From positions 1-21,760 of the forward strand of contig DIVF01000034.1 of the NCBI GenBank assembly GCA_002423285.1: DNA of 21,760 bases, read 5' to 3'. This stretch comes from Micavibrio sp. UBA6139 (GTDB taxonomy: Bacteria; Pseudomonadota; Alphaproteobacteria; Micavibrionales; Micavibrionaceae). This document shows, in pieces, positions 5,424 to 13,957 of this stretch. The position numbers and the translations under genes are program-made. The notes under the pieces were generated by a model. The model worked only from the letters and a program-made list of their open reading frames with translations, made no database searches and had not been told where the DNA came from. Each line of letters starts with the position of its first letter. Positions within the stretch are counted from its first letter, which is position 1.

Positions 5424-8179
5424 CACGCCACTAATGCCATTTGTAACTCATCCATCAATATATTCAGATCTCCGCCGAATAATTGCCGCGCTTTGATCAG
5501 GCCGCCTTTATCGGCGAAGGCCGGAATGGTCATGAAATCTTCGGCCTGTATTTCGGCATTGGCAGCGATAAAACTCGCGATGGCTTTGAGCCAGTTCTGT
5601 TGCTCCTCGGTGAAATCGCGCCCGGCTTTTTTCTGACGGCCCATCCACAGGTTGAAGCGTTGTTCGATCTTGTGACCGAACGGTTCCAGAATGTCATCCA
5701 TGCCGAGGGCGAAGCGGATGAGGGAGATGATTTCGGTCAGTTGTTGATCGACCGGCGCGCCGCGCACCTTGGCGGCATCGAGGCGTTTATAAGCCTGCCA
5801 GACATCGGCGGTGGTCAGATAATGCGGCGGATCGGTGAGTTTCTGCGTCAGATCCTTGATCGCGCCATAGGTCAGTTTCTGCTTGCCGTAGGGCTGGTTA
5901 TACAGGATCTGCAGGGCGAGGAGTTCATCCTTGTGCGCTTCGATAAAATCTTTGAAAGACTGTATCCGCTCCCCGGCGCGTTTCAAATCATAGCTGGCAT
6001 CCAGCACTTCATCGGTCGTGATATCGTCGATGATAATGTCGGATTTTTGCTTGATGTCCTTGAGTAGCTGCCGGAATTTCGGGTCATCGAACGGGCGGCA
6101 GGCGGTTTCGGTCAGTTCGGCCTGAACGATCTGAATTTTATCTTCCGGTGGGTTGTGACCAGAACGGGTCGTTGCCATCGCCTCGATCTTGTCAGGATCA
6201 ATGGCGTCCAGCAGGTCGTTGGACAGATCGCGCAAGGTTTTACCGTTTCTGACGGCGATAATACGATCCTTGTCGTCATCATCAAGTTTTGTTTCCAGCG
6301 CGGCCAGACGGCCCGCAAGGGACGACAGAGCGTCATCGTCGCGCCGGCCCTGAGCGATCTGGTCGATCAGTTTATCAAAGGAGATGTTGCGTTTACGCTC
6401 CAGCGGTTGCGAGACGTTCTTTTTGCTTTCACTCACGCCGACGGCATCGATCAGGATAAAACGGGTTTTTGTTCTGGCGTCGGGGGTCACGGCCTGCAGA
6501 TCGGCATCCTTGATTGAGCGGACACCACGCCCCTTCATCTGTTCGTAATAGCCTTCGGATTTAACGTCACGCATGAAAATCAGGCATTCGACGGGTTTGA
6601 TGTCGGTGCCGGTGGCAATCATATCGACGGTGACCGTGATACGCGGCAAGGGATCAACGCGAAAGGCCTTGATCAGGCTTTTTGGGTCTTCGCCGGTATT
6701 GCGGTAGGTTATTTTCTTGCAGAAATTATTGCCCTCGCCAAAGATTTCCCGGACGATGTGGACGATTTCCTCCGCATGGTTATCATCCTTGGCGAAGATC
6801 AGGGTTTTGGGCACCCATTCGCCGGTACGGTCGGGGAACAGCGTCGTGAAAAGATTGTCTTTGAAGCACTGGATCACGGCGCGGATCTGGTTCGGCGCGG
6901 TGACGGAGCGGTCGAGTTCCTTCGCCGTGTATTCGATATTGTCATCCAGCCTGGTATAACGGATAGACCGGGTGCGGCGGTCGCGTACCGGGACTTCGAA
7001 TTCAGCGCCCTCCACCGTGCCGCCTTGTTCGCCAATGCGGGTGCGGATACGGAATATTTCGTAGCCGACATTGACGCCGTCGGCCACGGAACGCTCATAC
7101 GGGTATTCGGCGACAAGGTTCTGGTTAAAGAATCCCAGCGTGTGTTTAGACGGCGTGGCGGTCAGGCCGATAATATGGGCATCAAAATATTCCAGCACCT
7201 GGCGCCACAGGCCATAGATGGAGCGGTGGCATTCATCGGTGATGATGAAATCAAAGGTTTCAATGGGAATGGATGGATTATAGGTGATTGGCGGAATCTC
7301 ACCGCTTTCATTCGCCCAGGTTTCAAAATTTGAAGCGTCTTCCTCCGTTTCATCCAGTTCCTGGCCGCGCAGCATGGCGTAAAGCCGCTGGATGGTGGTA
7401 ATGACGACCTTGGCATCCGGGTCGATGGCACCACGCAGATGCTGGACAATATAAGTGTCGGTAAAGCGGTTGGCGGTGCCGGGCGGCTGGAAATTCTGGA
7501 ATTCCTTCAGCGTCTGGTCTCCCAGGTTATTGCGGTCCACAAGAAACAGTATGCGCTTTGCGCCACCATATTTGATCAGGCGATGGCTGAAGGTGCAGGC
7601 AGTGAATGTTTTTCCGGCGCCTGTCGCCATCTGGATCAGGGAGCGCGGTCTGTCCTCCGCCAGTGAGTTTTCAAGCCCGGCTATGGCCTCAATCTGGCAG
7701 TCACGTAGGCCGGCTTCATTCAAAGGCGGCAGCGATTGCAGACGGGCGCGCAGCGTGTCGGGCTGTTTCAGCCAGTCATGCAGAGCGTTCGGTTTGTGGA
7801 ACGCGAACAGGCGGCGGGAGCGCGGACGTGGATCACGCATATCGCGGAAGAATGTTTCATCGCTGGTGCTTTCATAATCAAAACGCAGGATCGTGTCCCA
7901 TTTCGCCAGATGATCCGGCAGGGCAGCCATATATTTTTCGGATTGTTCGGCCACGCCACTCAGCGTCACGCCTTGTTTTTTGGCTTCAATAACGCCTGCC
8001 GCCTTGCCATCTATAAAAAGCAAATAATCGCATGGCCCGGCCGGAAGCTGGAATTCACGCACCGCGACGCCCAGGGCGGCATTGCGGTTGAAGTCCTTCA
8101 TATCCTGAATGACCCAGCCTGCCGCGCCCAGAACGGCATCGATTTTCTTACGGGCAAATTGTTCGGGCGTTTCGGTCAT
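5423..8179 (-). CDS. hsdR: Type I restriction endonuclease motor/nuclease subunit (HsdR)
   Basis: 918-aa translocase-nuclease that pumps unmodified DNA and cuts it away from the recognition site. The N-terminal PD-(D/E)xK nuclease is visible as CDYLLF...GVIEAKK (Asp51, Glu65, Lys67). The superfamily 2 helicase core has Walker A MATGAGKT (about 184-191), the DECH box (315-318), motif III TATPS (340-344), VDMIATGTDIK (about 518-528) and motif VI QMKGRGVR (about 547-554). A long C-terminal region (about 650-918) resembles the EcoEI/EcoAI-type R C-terminal domain that docks on the methylase, suggesting the type IB branch. All key motifs are intact. It lies 22 bp after the XRE-peptidase gene and overlaps hsdS. 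Confidence 0.96.
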   Translation of the reverse strand: MTETPEQFARKKIDAVLGAAGWVIQDMKDFNRNAALGVAVREFQLPAGPCDYLLFIDGKAAGVIEAKKQGVTLSGVAEQSEKYMAALPDHLAKWDTILRFDYESTSDETFFRDMRDPRPRSRRLFAFHKPNALHDWLKQPDTLRARLQSLPPLNEAGLRDCQIEAIAGLENSLAEDRPRSLIQMATGAGKTFTACTFSHRLIKYGGAKRILFLVDRNNLGDQTLKEFQNFQPPGTANRFTDTYIVQHLRGAIDPDAKVVITTIQRLYAMLRGQELDETEEDASNFETWANESGEIPPITYNPSIPIETFDFIITDECHRSIYGLWRQVLEYFDAHIIGLTATPSKHTLGFFNQNLVAEYPYERSVADGVNVGYEIFRIRTRIGEQGGTVEGAEFEVPVRDRRTRSIRYTRLDDNIEYTAKELDRSVTAPNQIRAVIQCFKDNLFTTLFPDRTGEWVPKTLIFAKDDNHAEEIVHIVREIFGEGNNFCKKITYRNTGEDPKSLIKAFRVDPLPRITVTVDMIATGTDIKPVECLIFMRDVKSEGYYEQMKGRGVRSIKDADLQAVTPDARTKTRFILIDAVGVSESKKNVSQPLERKRNISFDKLIDQIAQGRRDDDALSSLAGRLAALETKLDDDDKDRIIAVRNGKTLRDLSNDLLDAIDPDKIEAMATTRSGHNPPEDKIQIVQAELTETACRPFDDPKFRQLLKDIKQKSDIIIDDITTDEVLDASYDLKRAGERIQSFKDFIEAHKDELLALQILYNQPYGKQKLTYGAIKDLTQKLTDPPHYLTTADVWQAYKRLDAAKVRGAPVDQQLTEIISLIRFALGMDDILEPFGHKIEQRFNLWMGRQKKAGRDFTEEQQNWLKAIASFIAANAEIQAEDFMTIPAFADKGGLIKARQLFGGDLNILMDELQMALVA

Positions 8180-8201
8180 TTAAAATACTTTCATCCAAAA
8201 T

Positions 8202-9329
8202 TTAATCTTTATTACTTTTGATCGAAGAGATCGTCACAACATTGCCGCCATATGTTTCGAAAGATTTCTCCGGCAGTTTTTTATTGATCAGATTCTCGAT
8301 GACGGAGCGTCTGACTCCCAGCTTCTTTTGAATGCTATCCAGCATTTCGGGGGCCTGGTTCTGTATAGTTTCGAAGGCGTTATAAATCAGCTCCGGCTCT
8401 TCTGGCGGGATCAGGTCGGGGCGATCATCGTATTTTTCAGCTTTGGATTGACCTGTTTTACTTAGGTAAACATTAGCCCTTCTGTAGGCTGCCGCATCAA
8501 TGATGCTTAGGTCATAGGCACGGCGGATAATCGCGGCGACGGAAACCTTCCAGCGCAGTTTCAATTTAAAGATCGCGGGCCACTGAAATCTCTCGGCGCG
8601 TGGAAATTCCTGTAAAAATGCGGCGCGGGGCAAAAGAAACGCGCTGGCGAAGCGGTTGGCTTCATCTTCCGTCCTCTTATCGCCTGTCACCATTCCCTGG
8701 TGCATAATCAGATGTCCGCATTCATGCGCGATATCGAATCGCATCCTGCAGACGCTTTCTTTATAAGGGTTCCTGATTACGACAGGGCGGCGGCCATGCA
8801 TGGAAAACGCATCAATTTTTTCCGATACATTTTTAAAATGAGCCACAATGATCCCTGCATTTTCAGCAACGCGTACCATGTGTGTGATTGGTCCTGATGT
8901 GCCCAGTCCCCATACTTTTCTGGCGTCTTCCGCAATCCGGTCAATATCGCCAAGGGAGGATGGCGTGTCATGCGGAAGGTTGATGTCTGGAAAATCAAGA
9001 ACATCATCCAATTCATTCACCAGCCAGTCTAGGATGGTTGCGTGGGAAAGGGCCTGGTTCTTTATATTAATGGGTGTCGTACGAAGGCTGCGGAAATGGC
9101 ACAATTCCTCTGAAGCGGAGCTTGTTTCAGGCTCAAAGAAAAACTCAGGGTAAACCCCCAGAGCATCAGATAATGCCAGCATCATCTCTTCCGTTGGTTG
9201 TTTTGCCCCGCTTTCGATTTGCTGGATATATTGCCGCGTGGCGGCCACAGATTCGCCGACCTCCTCAAGGGAAAGACCATAGAAATTACGCGCCAATCTT
9301 AGTTTTGGGCCGATAAACACTGCATCCAT
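8202..9329 (-). CDS. XRE-family HTH regulator fused to ImmA/IrrE-like metallopeptidase
   Basis: 375 aa. Residues about 7-62 form a Cro/C1-type helix-turn-helix (LRLARNFYGLSLEEVGESVAATRQYIQQIE pattern). After a linker comes an ImmA/IrrE (DUF955) zinc peptidase domain with FDIAHECGHLIMH: HECGH at 202-206 gives two zinc ligands and the catalytic Glu, and EDEANRFASAFLLP (221-234) supplies the third ligand. Family knowledge: such proteins cleave or de-repress a regulator on DNA damage or phage signals (ImmA/ImmR of ICEBs1, IrrE/DdrO). Here sensor and DNA-binding domain share one chain. It follows the frameshifted gene by 7 bp and precedes hsdR by 22 bp, so it probably controls the restriction operon. 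The ATG has a weak ribosome-binding site. Confidence 0.92.
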   Translation of the reverse strand: MDAVFIGPKLRLARNFYGLSLEEVGESVAATRQYIQQIESGAKQPTEEMMLALSDALGVYPEFFFEPETSSASEELCHFRSLRTTPINIKNQALSHATILDWLVNELDDVLDFPDINLPHDTPSSLGDIDRIAEDARKVWGLGTSGPITHMVRVAENAGIIVAHFKNVSEKIDAFSMHGRRPVVIRNPYKESVCRMRFDIAHECGHLIMHQGMVTGDKRTEDEANRFASAFLLPRAAFLQEFPRAERFQWPAIFKLKLRWKVSVAAIIRRAYDLSIIDAAAYRRANVYLSKTGQSKAEKYDDRPDLIPPEEPELIYNAFETIQNQAPEMLDSIQKKLGVRRSVIENLINKKLPEKSFETYGGNVVTISSIKSNKD

Positions 9330-9336
9330 TAAAAAA

Positions 9337-9735
9337 TCAGGCTTTCTTTTCTTCTTTGTTTTTGGTTTTCAGGCCCACGGCTGCCGGTTTCAATTCGACG
9401 CCATCTTCCTTGCCTGCGGGCAGCGCAACCAGTTTGGGCTTCAGTTTATCTTTGGGCACATCCCAGAAGCATTCGACCCTACCGGATTCTTCGGCGCCAA
9501 CAAAGGCTACCCTGATCACTTCTCCCTCAAGATCGTCTTCAACGAGAAGCCGCCAGCTCAGTTTGCAGGGATCTTCGATTCCCTCGAACAATAATAATGA
9601 CAGCTGGCTGGCCTCCACTGCGTACTGGCGGAACACCGCACTGTCGGGATTTTCAGCATCCGTTCTTTTAAACCGGACAGGGACGCCACCGATCCGGAAT
9701 GTGAATTTCTGGCCCTCATCTTCCAGTATCGACAA
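9337..9735 (-). CDS. Downstream open fragment of the frameshifted gene
   Basis: As it stands the only in-frame start for this 132-aa stretch is TTG at 9735, with no ribosome-binding site before it. Independent translation is therefore unlikely, and the stretch is better read as the C-terminal two-thirds of the gene that starts at 9941. The content is beta-rich (FTFRIGGVPVRFKRTD, LSWRLLVEDDLEGEVIRVAFVG, GRVECFWDVP) with a Lys/Glu-rich tail. The stop is 7 bp before the XRE-peptidase start, so the two are co-transcribed. Family not named, though I recall unnamed proteins of this type beside ImmA-like genes. Confidence 0.45.
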   Translation of the reverse strand: MSILEDEGQKFTFRIGGVPVRFKRTDAENPDSAVFRQYAVEASQLSLLLFEGIEDPCKLSWRLLVEDDLEGEVIRVAFVGAEESGRVECFWDVPKDKLKPKLVALPAGKEDGVELKPAAVGLKTKNKEEKKA

Positions 9736-9941
9736 ATAAGGGTAATGACCGGGGATTCAATCGCATTCCGGATATTCTCTCTTACCCAGTTATAACGACG
9801 GCAGCCCAGGGACCATCTGTTGTCCCCCTTTTCTGGCAGGTGGTAGTCCAGTGCATCAAAGTATGCCTGAGAGATGAGAAGTGCAATTTCGGAAATACGT
9901 TCTTCCTGAAGATCGCTGTGAAAGGCGGAGGGGTTTTTCAT
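9337..9941 (-). pseudogene. Frameshifted small gene at the head of the restriction operon
   Basis: Two overlapping frames together look like one protein of about 200 aa. The first starts at ATG 9941 (AGGAAA ribosome site upstream) and begins MKNPSAFHSDLQEERISEIA; it is sensible until about 9755, then runs on as Arg/Ser/Cys-rich nonsense to a stop at 9558. The second frame is one base back. It is open only from 9756, just after a TGA at 9757-9759, and carries SILEDEGQKFTFRIGGVPVRF down to the stop at 9337. A one-base loss in the G4 run at 9751-9754 (C4 on the coding strand) would restore a smooth join reading ESPGHYPYLSILEDEG. No classic -1 slippery heptamer is present. The gene is either recently broken or carries a sequencing error. 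Function unknown. Confidence 0.72.
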
Positions 9942-9990
9942 GGGCAGAGTTTCCTGTTCGTTTGTTATTTTATATGAATCAATAAAAAGT

Positions 9991-10020
9991 ATTTTATGGG
10001 CGTTTTATAGATTTTGTCAA
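9991..10020 (-). promoter_or_regulatory. Promoter of the restriction operon
   Basis: Minus strand TTGACA (10015-10020), a perfect -35, then an 18-bp spacer and TAAAAT (9991-9996), 5 of 6 to the -10 consensus. It lies about 50 bp upstream of the first start codon (9941) and is the strongest promoter match I found. It would drive the frameshifted gene, the XRE-peptidase, hsdR, hsdS and the membrane protein. Confidence 0.65.
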
Positions 10021-10164
10021 CCACGTCTGTGAATGTAAATCGAATTTGTCATGTAAAATATTTATGAAAAGTAAGGCACATTCCATTCCGATGTCATCAG
10101 ATGCTGAGGGCCGTCGCATAAAGAAAATATGCCGCCACTGAAGGCGCAGCCAACCTATAGGCAT

Positions 10165-12831
10165 TCATGAAATGACAGCCGCAGTATCTTTAAGGGCATG
10201 ATGTGCGGACATGGCTTTATACCTTTTAACACTCTTATAAATTTCAGGCACGATCAACAGCGGCAGCATAACCATCAAGATAACACCCCACTCACTGCCT
10301 GACAAAGGCACAGTGTGGAGAATATTCTGCAGGAAAGGCATATAAATTGCCGCAGCCTGCATCATGGTCGTAATGGCAATAGCAGCCAAAATCCATGGAT
10401 TTGAGAACCAGCCGATGGAAGACAGTGGCCCGCTGATATTGCGGAAGTTTAAGGCCAGGACCTGTGCGGTCATAACTATGTTCGTGAAAGCGACCGTGCT
10501 GGCCAGCGCAGGGGACTGACCGAGATATATCTGAAAGAGGATTAGGGTTGATACCCCTATATAAAGCCCAGCGATGCTGAGAATGGCCATGGTGCCTCTC
10601 GTAAGAAGATCCTGATCTGCCTTACGCGGTGGCTCATCCATTATGTTCTTCTCTGGCCTTTCTACGCTTAATGCAAGAGCCGTAATGCCGTCTGTCGCCA
10701 GGTTGATCCAGAGAATCTGAATGGGTAGAAGAATGAGGGGGCCACCAAGCAGGATATTGAAAAAGACGGCGGAGACTTCACCAACGCTATGCGCGGCCAG
10801 AAAATATACAAATTTACGGATATTGGCGTATTGACGACGACCTTCCGCCACAGCGGAGATAATAGAAGCGAAATTATCATCCGTCAGCACAATATCTGCG
10901 GCGCCTTTTGCGACATCCGTGCCGCGTATGCCCATTGCAATTCCAATATCGGCCTGTCTGAGCGCCGGGGCATCATTAACGCCGTCCCCAGTCATGGCGA
11001 CAAGCTGCCTCTGCGCTTGAAGAAGTTTTACGATACGGAATTTGTCTTCCGGCACGGCGCGGGCGAACAGGATATTCTGTTTCAGAAGCACGGATAGCGC
11101 TTCATCCGTCATCTCTTTGACTTCCGCGCCAGTGATGGCTTTGTCGGCTTGCAGACCAATCTGCCGACTGACCGCCAGCGCGGTATCCGGTGAATCGCCT
11201 GTAATCAGAATGACCCTTATACCAGCGTGCTGCGCCTTTATCAGCGCATCTCTCACTTCCGGGCGCGGCGGATCGCTGATGGCGACGATACCAAGAAATG
11301 TTAGGTCTGTTTCCGCTTCCTGTTCAGTAATGTTTTCGGAAAGAGATTGAAATTTCTTATGCGCCAGGGCAAGAGTTCTGATGCCTTCTCGGGCCATACC
11401 TTCATAGGCTTGTTGAATCTCTAAGCGCCGCGCATCGGTCAGCTCTTCTTTTTTCCCGCTCACCAATAAATATTTGGAAAGTGACAGGAGAACTTCAGGC
11501 GCTCCCTTTATATGAGCAATCTGCCCCTGGGCTGTTTTCTCGACAACAGACATGCGCTTGCGGTCTGAATTGAACGAATATTCTTCAATAATATTGCCGC
11601 CATGGTCTTGTTTTAGCCCAGATTTTTCTGCCGCTACGATCAGGGCAGCCTCTGTCGGATCTCCCGTAATTTTCCAGCCCTTATCTCCCTGTTCGATCCG
11701 GGCGTGGTTACATTTCCGGCCTGTTTCCAGCAAGGCGATAAGGCTGTCATTCGTTTGCGGATCTATGGAATGGCCATCCTTTGAAAATAACCCCTCAGGC
11801 GCATAGCCTTCACCGCTGATAGAAATCATACCATCCGCTGTCCATATTTTTTGGACCGTCATCTCGTTTTTTGTCAAAGTTCCTGTCTTGTCGGTACAGA
11901 TAACGGACACCGCGCCGAGCGTTTCAGCGGCCTGCATATGACGCAGCAGAACTTTCTTCCGCGCCATAGCGGACATGCCAAGCGCCAGCGTGATGGTAAC
12001 AACGGCAGGTAATCCTTCCGGCACGGCAGCTACGGCGAGTGATATGCCGGTCATCAACATCTGTGCTAGATCCCTGCCGCCCAGCATACCGATCACAACA
12101 ACTGCGATAGAAACAAGCAGGGCCAGAACGCCCAACTGACGCGCCAGAATATCGAGATGTTTCTGCAGCCGCGTCTGCGTTTCCACGATACCGCCGGTCA
12201 GTCCGGCAATGCGCCCTAGCTCCGTGTCCATGCCGGTGGCGACAACCAGGCCTTCGCCGTGACCGTTGACAATATGCGTACCCATCCAGATCATATTGCG
12301 GCGGTCGCTCAAAATCGTATTTTCAGGCAAAGACTCCACGGTCTTGTCCACGGCCACAGACTCGCCTGTTAGGGCCGATTCATCGGCTTTTAGATTAGTG
12401 ACCTGAATAAGACGTAGATCGGCAGGCACGGCATTGCCTGCCGCCAGCAAAACATGATCGCCGGGAACCAGCTTTTCAGACTCTATCACTTGCTCCTGAC
12501 CGTCCCGGATCACGCGGCACTTTGGAGACAGCATGTTTTTCAGGTTTTTAAGCGCTGTTTCAGCTTTCCATTCCTGACCAAACCCCAGCAGCGCATTGAA
12601 AATAATGATAACCACAATCGCAAAAGCATCGATTTTATCACCAACGAAGAAGGACAGCACAGCGGCTACCCCTAGTATGAGAACCAGAAGGCTCCTGAAC
12701 TGTCGGGCCAGAAGCGTGGGCCAGCGCGCAAATTCTTCATCTTTTAATTTGTTCAGGCCGTAGTCTTTTGGTTCGCCCTCCAGTGATTTTTTAATGTCTT
12801 CAACGCTGAGGGCGTGCCATGGCTTCGTCAT
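10165..12831 (-). CDS. P2A-type cation-transporting ATPase (Ca2+/Mn2+-like)
   Basis: 888-aa inner-membrane P-type ATPase that exports a divalent cation using an aspartyl-phosphate intermediate. Seen: TGES actuator motif (155-158), phosphorylation motif DKTGTLT (Asp314), nucleotide-binding KGAPE (442-446), hinge TGDSPDT (544-550) and TGDGVND (614-620). About ten membrane segments are present, including 50-85, 232-285 and the C-terminal group. M4 carries PEGLP (Glu272), M5 SVGEV (Glu685) and M6 NLATDG (Asn710, Asp714). These match SERCA-type site II residues, but the M5 Asn of SERCA is Ser682 here, suggesting a single main ion site. Ca2+ or Mn2+ is likely; the substrate is not proven. It lies 49 bp downstream of fabI on the same strand. 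The ribosome-binding site is weak. Confidence 0.92.
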   Translation of the reverse strand: MTKPWHALSVEDIKKSLEGEPKDYGLNKLKDEEFARWPTLLARQFRSLLVLILGVAAVLSFFVGDKIDAFAIVVIIIFNALLGFGQEWKAETALKNLKNMLSPKCRVIRDGQEQVIESEKLVPGDHVLLAAGNAVPADLRLIQVTNLKADESALTGESVAVDKTVESLPENTILSDRRNMIWMGTHIVNGHGEGLVVATGMDTELGRIAGLTGGIVETQTRLQKHLDILARQLGVLALLVSIAVVVIGMLGGRDLAQMLMTGISLAVAAVPEGLPAVVTITLALGMSAMARKKVLLRHMQAAETLGAVSVICTDKTGTLTKNEMTVQKIWTADGMISISGEGYAPEGLFSKDGHSIDPQTNDSLIALLETGRKCNHARIEQGDKGWKITGDPTEAALIVAAEKSGLKQDHGGNIIEEYSFNSDRKRMSVVEKTAQGQIAHIKGAPEVLLSLSKYLLVSGKKEELTDARRLEIQQAYEGMAREGIRTLALAHKKFQSLSENITEQEAETDLTFLGIVAISDPPRPEVRDALIKAQHAGIRVILITGDSPDTALAVSRQIGLQADKAITGAEVKEMTDEALSVLLKQNILFARAVPEDKFRIVKLLQAQRQLVAMTGDGVNDAPALRQADIGIAMGIRGTDVAKGAADIVLTDDNFASIISAVAEGRRQYANIRKFVYFLAAHSVGEVSAVFFNILLGGPLILLPIQILWINLATDGITALALSVERPEKNIMDEPPRKADQDLLTRGTMAILSIAGLYIGVSTLILFQIYLGQSPALASTVAFTNIVMTAQVLALNFRNISGPLSSIGWFSNPWILAAIAITTMMQAAAIYMPFLQNILHTVPLSGSEWGVILMVMLPLLIVPEIYKSVKRYKAMSAHHALKDTAAVIS

Positions 12832-12880
12832 TTAAAAAGTTTCTTTCGGTGTAGGGCTGCAGACAGTGGCACATATTTTA

Positions 12881-13654
12881 TCAGTCTATTATTTTGTATC
12901 CTGCATCAATCATGTGCACACCGCCTGTAATATTTTTAGACAGGTCACTCACCAGAAACGCGGCCATATTGCCGATGTCGTTCAAATCGATTACTCGATT
13001 CAGGGCTGCTTTTGCAGCGCTCTCTTGTAGCATGTTATCAAAATGAGCAATGCCGGATGCGGCACGGGTTTGTATGGCACCGGGGGAGAGCGCATTGACG
13101 CGAATATGTTTTTCGCCCAATTCCGCCGCCAGATAGCGCGTAGTCGATTCTAGAGCCGCTTTAACCGGCCCCATCAGCCCGTAATTTCCTACGACCTGTT
13201 CGCCACCCATATAGGTGATGGTCAGCAGACTGCCGCCTTGTTTCATTAATGGCTCAGCCAGTCTGGCCATACGAATGAAAGAATGACAGGAAATATCCAT
13301 CGCTTCGAGAAAGCCTTCTTTTGAGCAATCAGTCACACGGCCTTGAAGATCTGTCTTTGGTGCATAGGCAATCGAATGCAAAAGGAAATCAAGTTTGCCC
13401 CAACGTTTGGAGATAGAATCAAAGACGGCTTCCATCTGTTCCTTATTTTGGACATTGCACGGTAATATGATTGATGCCGAAAGCGTTTCAGCCAAAGGCC
13501 TTGCGTATTTTTCAGATTTTTCATTGAGATAAGTGACCGCAATATCCGCGCCCGCATCATGAAAAATTCGAGCGCAGCCATAGGCAATGCTCTGATCATT
13601 GGCAATGCCGACGATTAAGCCTTTTTTTCCTTCCAGGTTCAGTAGTACGGTCAT
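12881..13654 (-). CDS. fabI: Enoyl-[acyl-carrier-protein] reductase, NADH type (FabI)
   Basis: 257-aa cytoplasmic reductase of the last step in each fatty-acid elongation cycle, reducing trans-2-enoyl-ACP with NAD(P)H. The N-terminus carries the FabI-type dinucleotide motif GIANDQSIAYG (about 16-26). The catalytic set Tyr148, Tyr158 and Lys165 (YGLMGPVK) keeps the Y-x6-K spacing of E. coli FabI. The length matches the family. AAAGGA lies 5 bp before ATG 13654. It is paired with a cation ATPase and divergent from a VIT1 transporter rather than placed among fatty-acid genes, so it may be a second, condition-specific FabI; whether another copy exists cannot be seen here. Confidence 0.93.
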   Translation of the reverse strand: MTVLLNLEGKKGLIVGIANDQSIAYGCARIFHDAGADIAVTYLNEKSEKYARPLAETLSASIILPCNVQNKEQMEAVFDSISKRWGKLDFLLHSIAYAPKTDLQGRVTDCSKEGFLEAMDISCHSFIRMARLAEPLMKQGGSLLTITYMGGEQVVGNYGLMGPVKAALESTTRYLAAELGEKHIRVNALSPGAIQTRAASGIAHFDNMLQESAAKAALNRVIDLNDIGNMAAFLVSDLSKNITGGVHMIDAGYKIID

Positions 13655-13957
13655 GAAGTTCCTTTGTTTTTGCGGCTAAACCTTATTATTTAAGGTGCTC
13701 TTTAGTGTTCTTATCAGTTTAATTCTTATCGCCCTTCATTGTAATCTACAAAGGTGCAATATCGTGAATAGGGGCTGTATAAACCAAGGGTCATAGCTTT
13801 CATTACAAAAATCATCTTATTTAAGGCGTTGCTTTGACCTTTTGAGAGAGAATTGTATCCAGAAATACTTATATAAAAAATTTTGTTTTAATTAAGTGCT
13901 ATATTTGCCGTGTCGTAAACCTAAACTCCAAAAGCAAAATAATGGGAAGACATTTTC
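13655..13957. promoter_or_regulatory. Divergent fabI / VIT1 control region
   Basis: 303 bp, AT-rich, with no gene. It contains two copies of TTATTTAAGG (13686-13695 and 13817-13826). Each is followed by a related tail, (T/C)G(C/T)T with CTTT shortly after, giving two roughly 20-bp similar elements 131 bp apart. Between them is a small dyad TTGTA-ATC-TACAA (13739-13751). No consensus promoter stands out on either strand, although AT-rich -10-like boxes occur near 13870-13905. No FNR-type TTGAT-N4-ATCAA site was found. GGGAAG about 9 bp before 13958 serves as the VIT1 ribosome site. Confidence 0.45.

Noticed and set aside
5483..7333. Long plus-strand open frames opposite hsdR (194 and 191 aa)
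   Set aside because: They are antisense to an intact hsdR with all motifs and show only mirror-codon composition.
9735..9760. Programmed -1 frameshifting in the first gene of the restriction operon
   Set aside because: No X-XXY-YYZ heptamer in frame and no stable downstream structure seen; an indel in the G4 run explains the data better.
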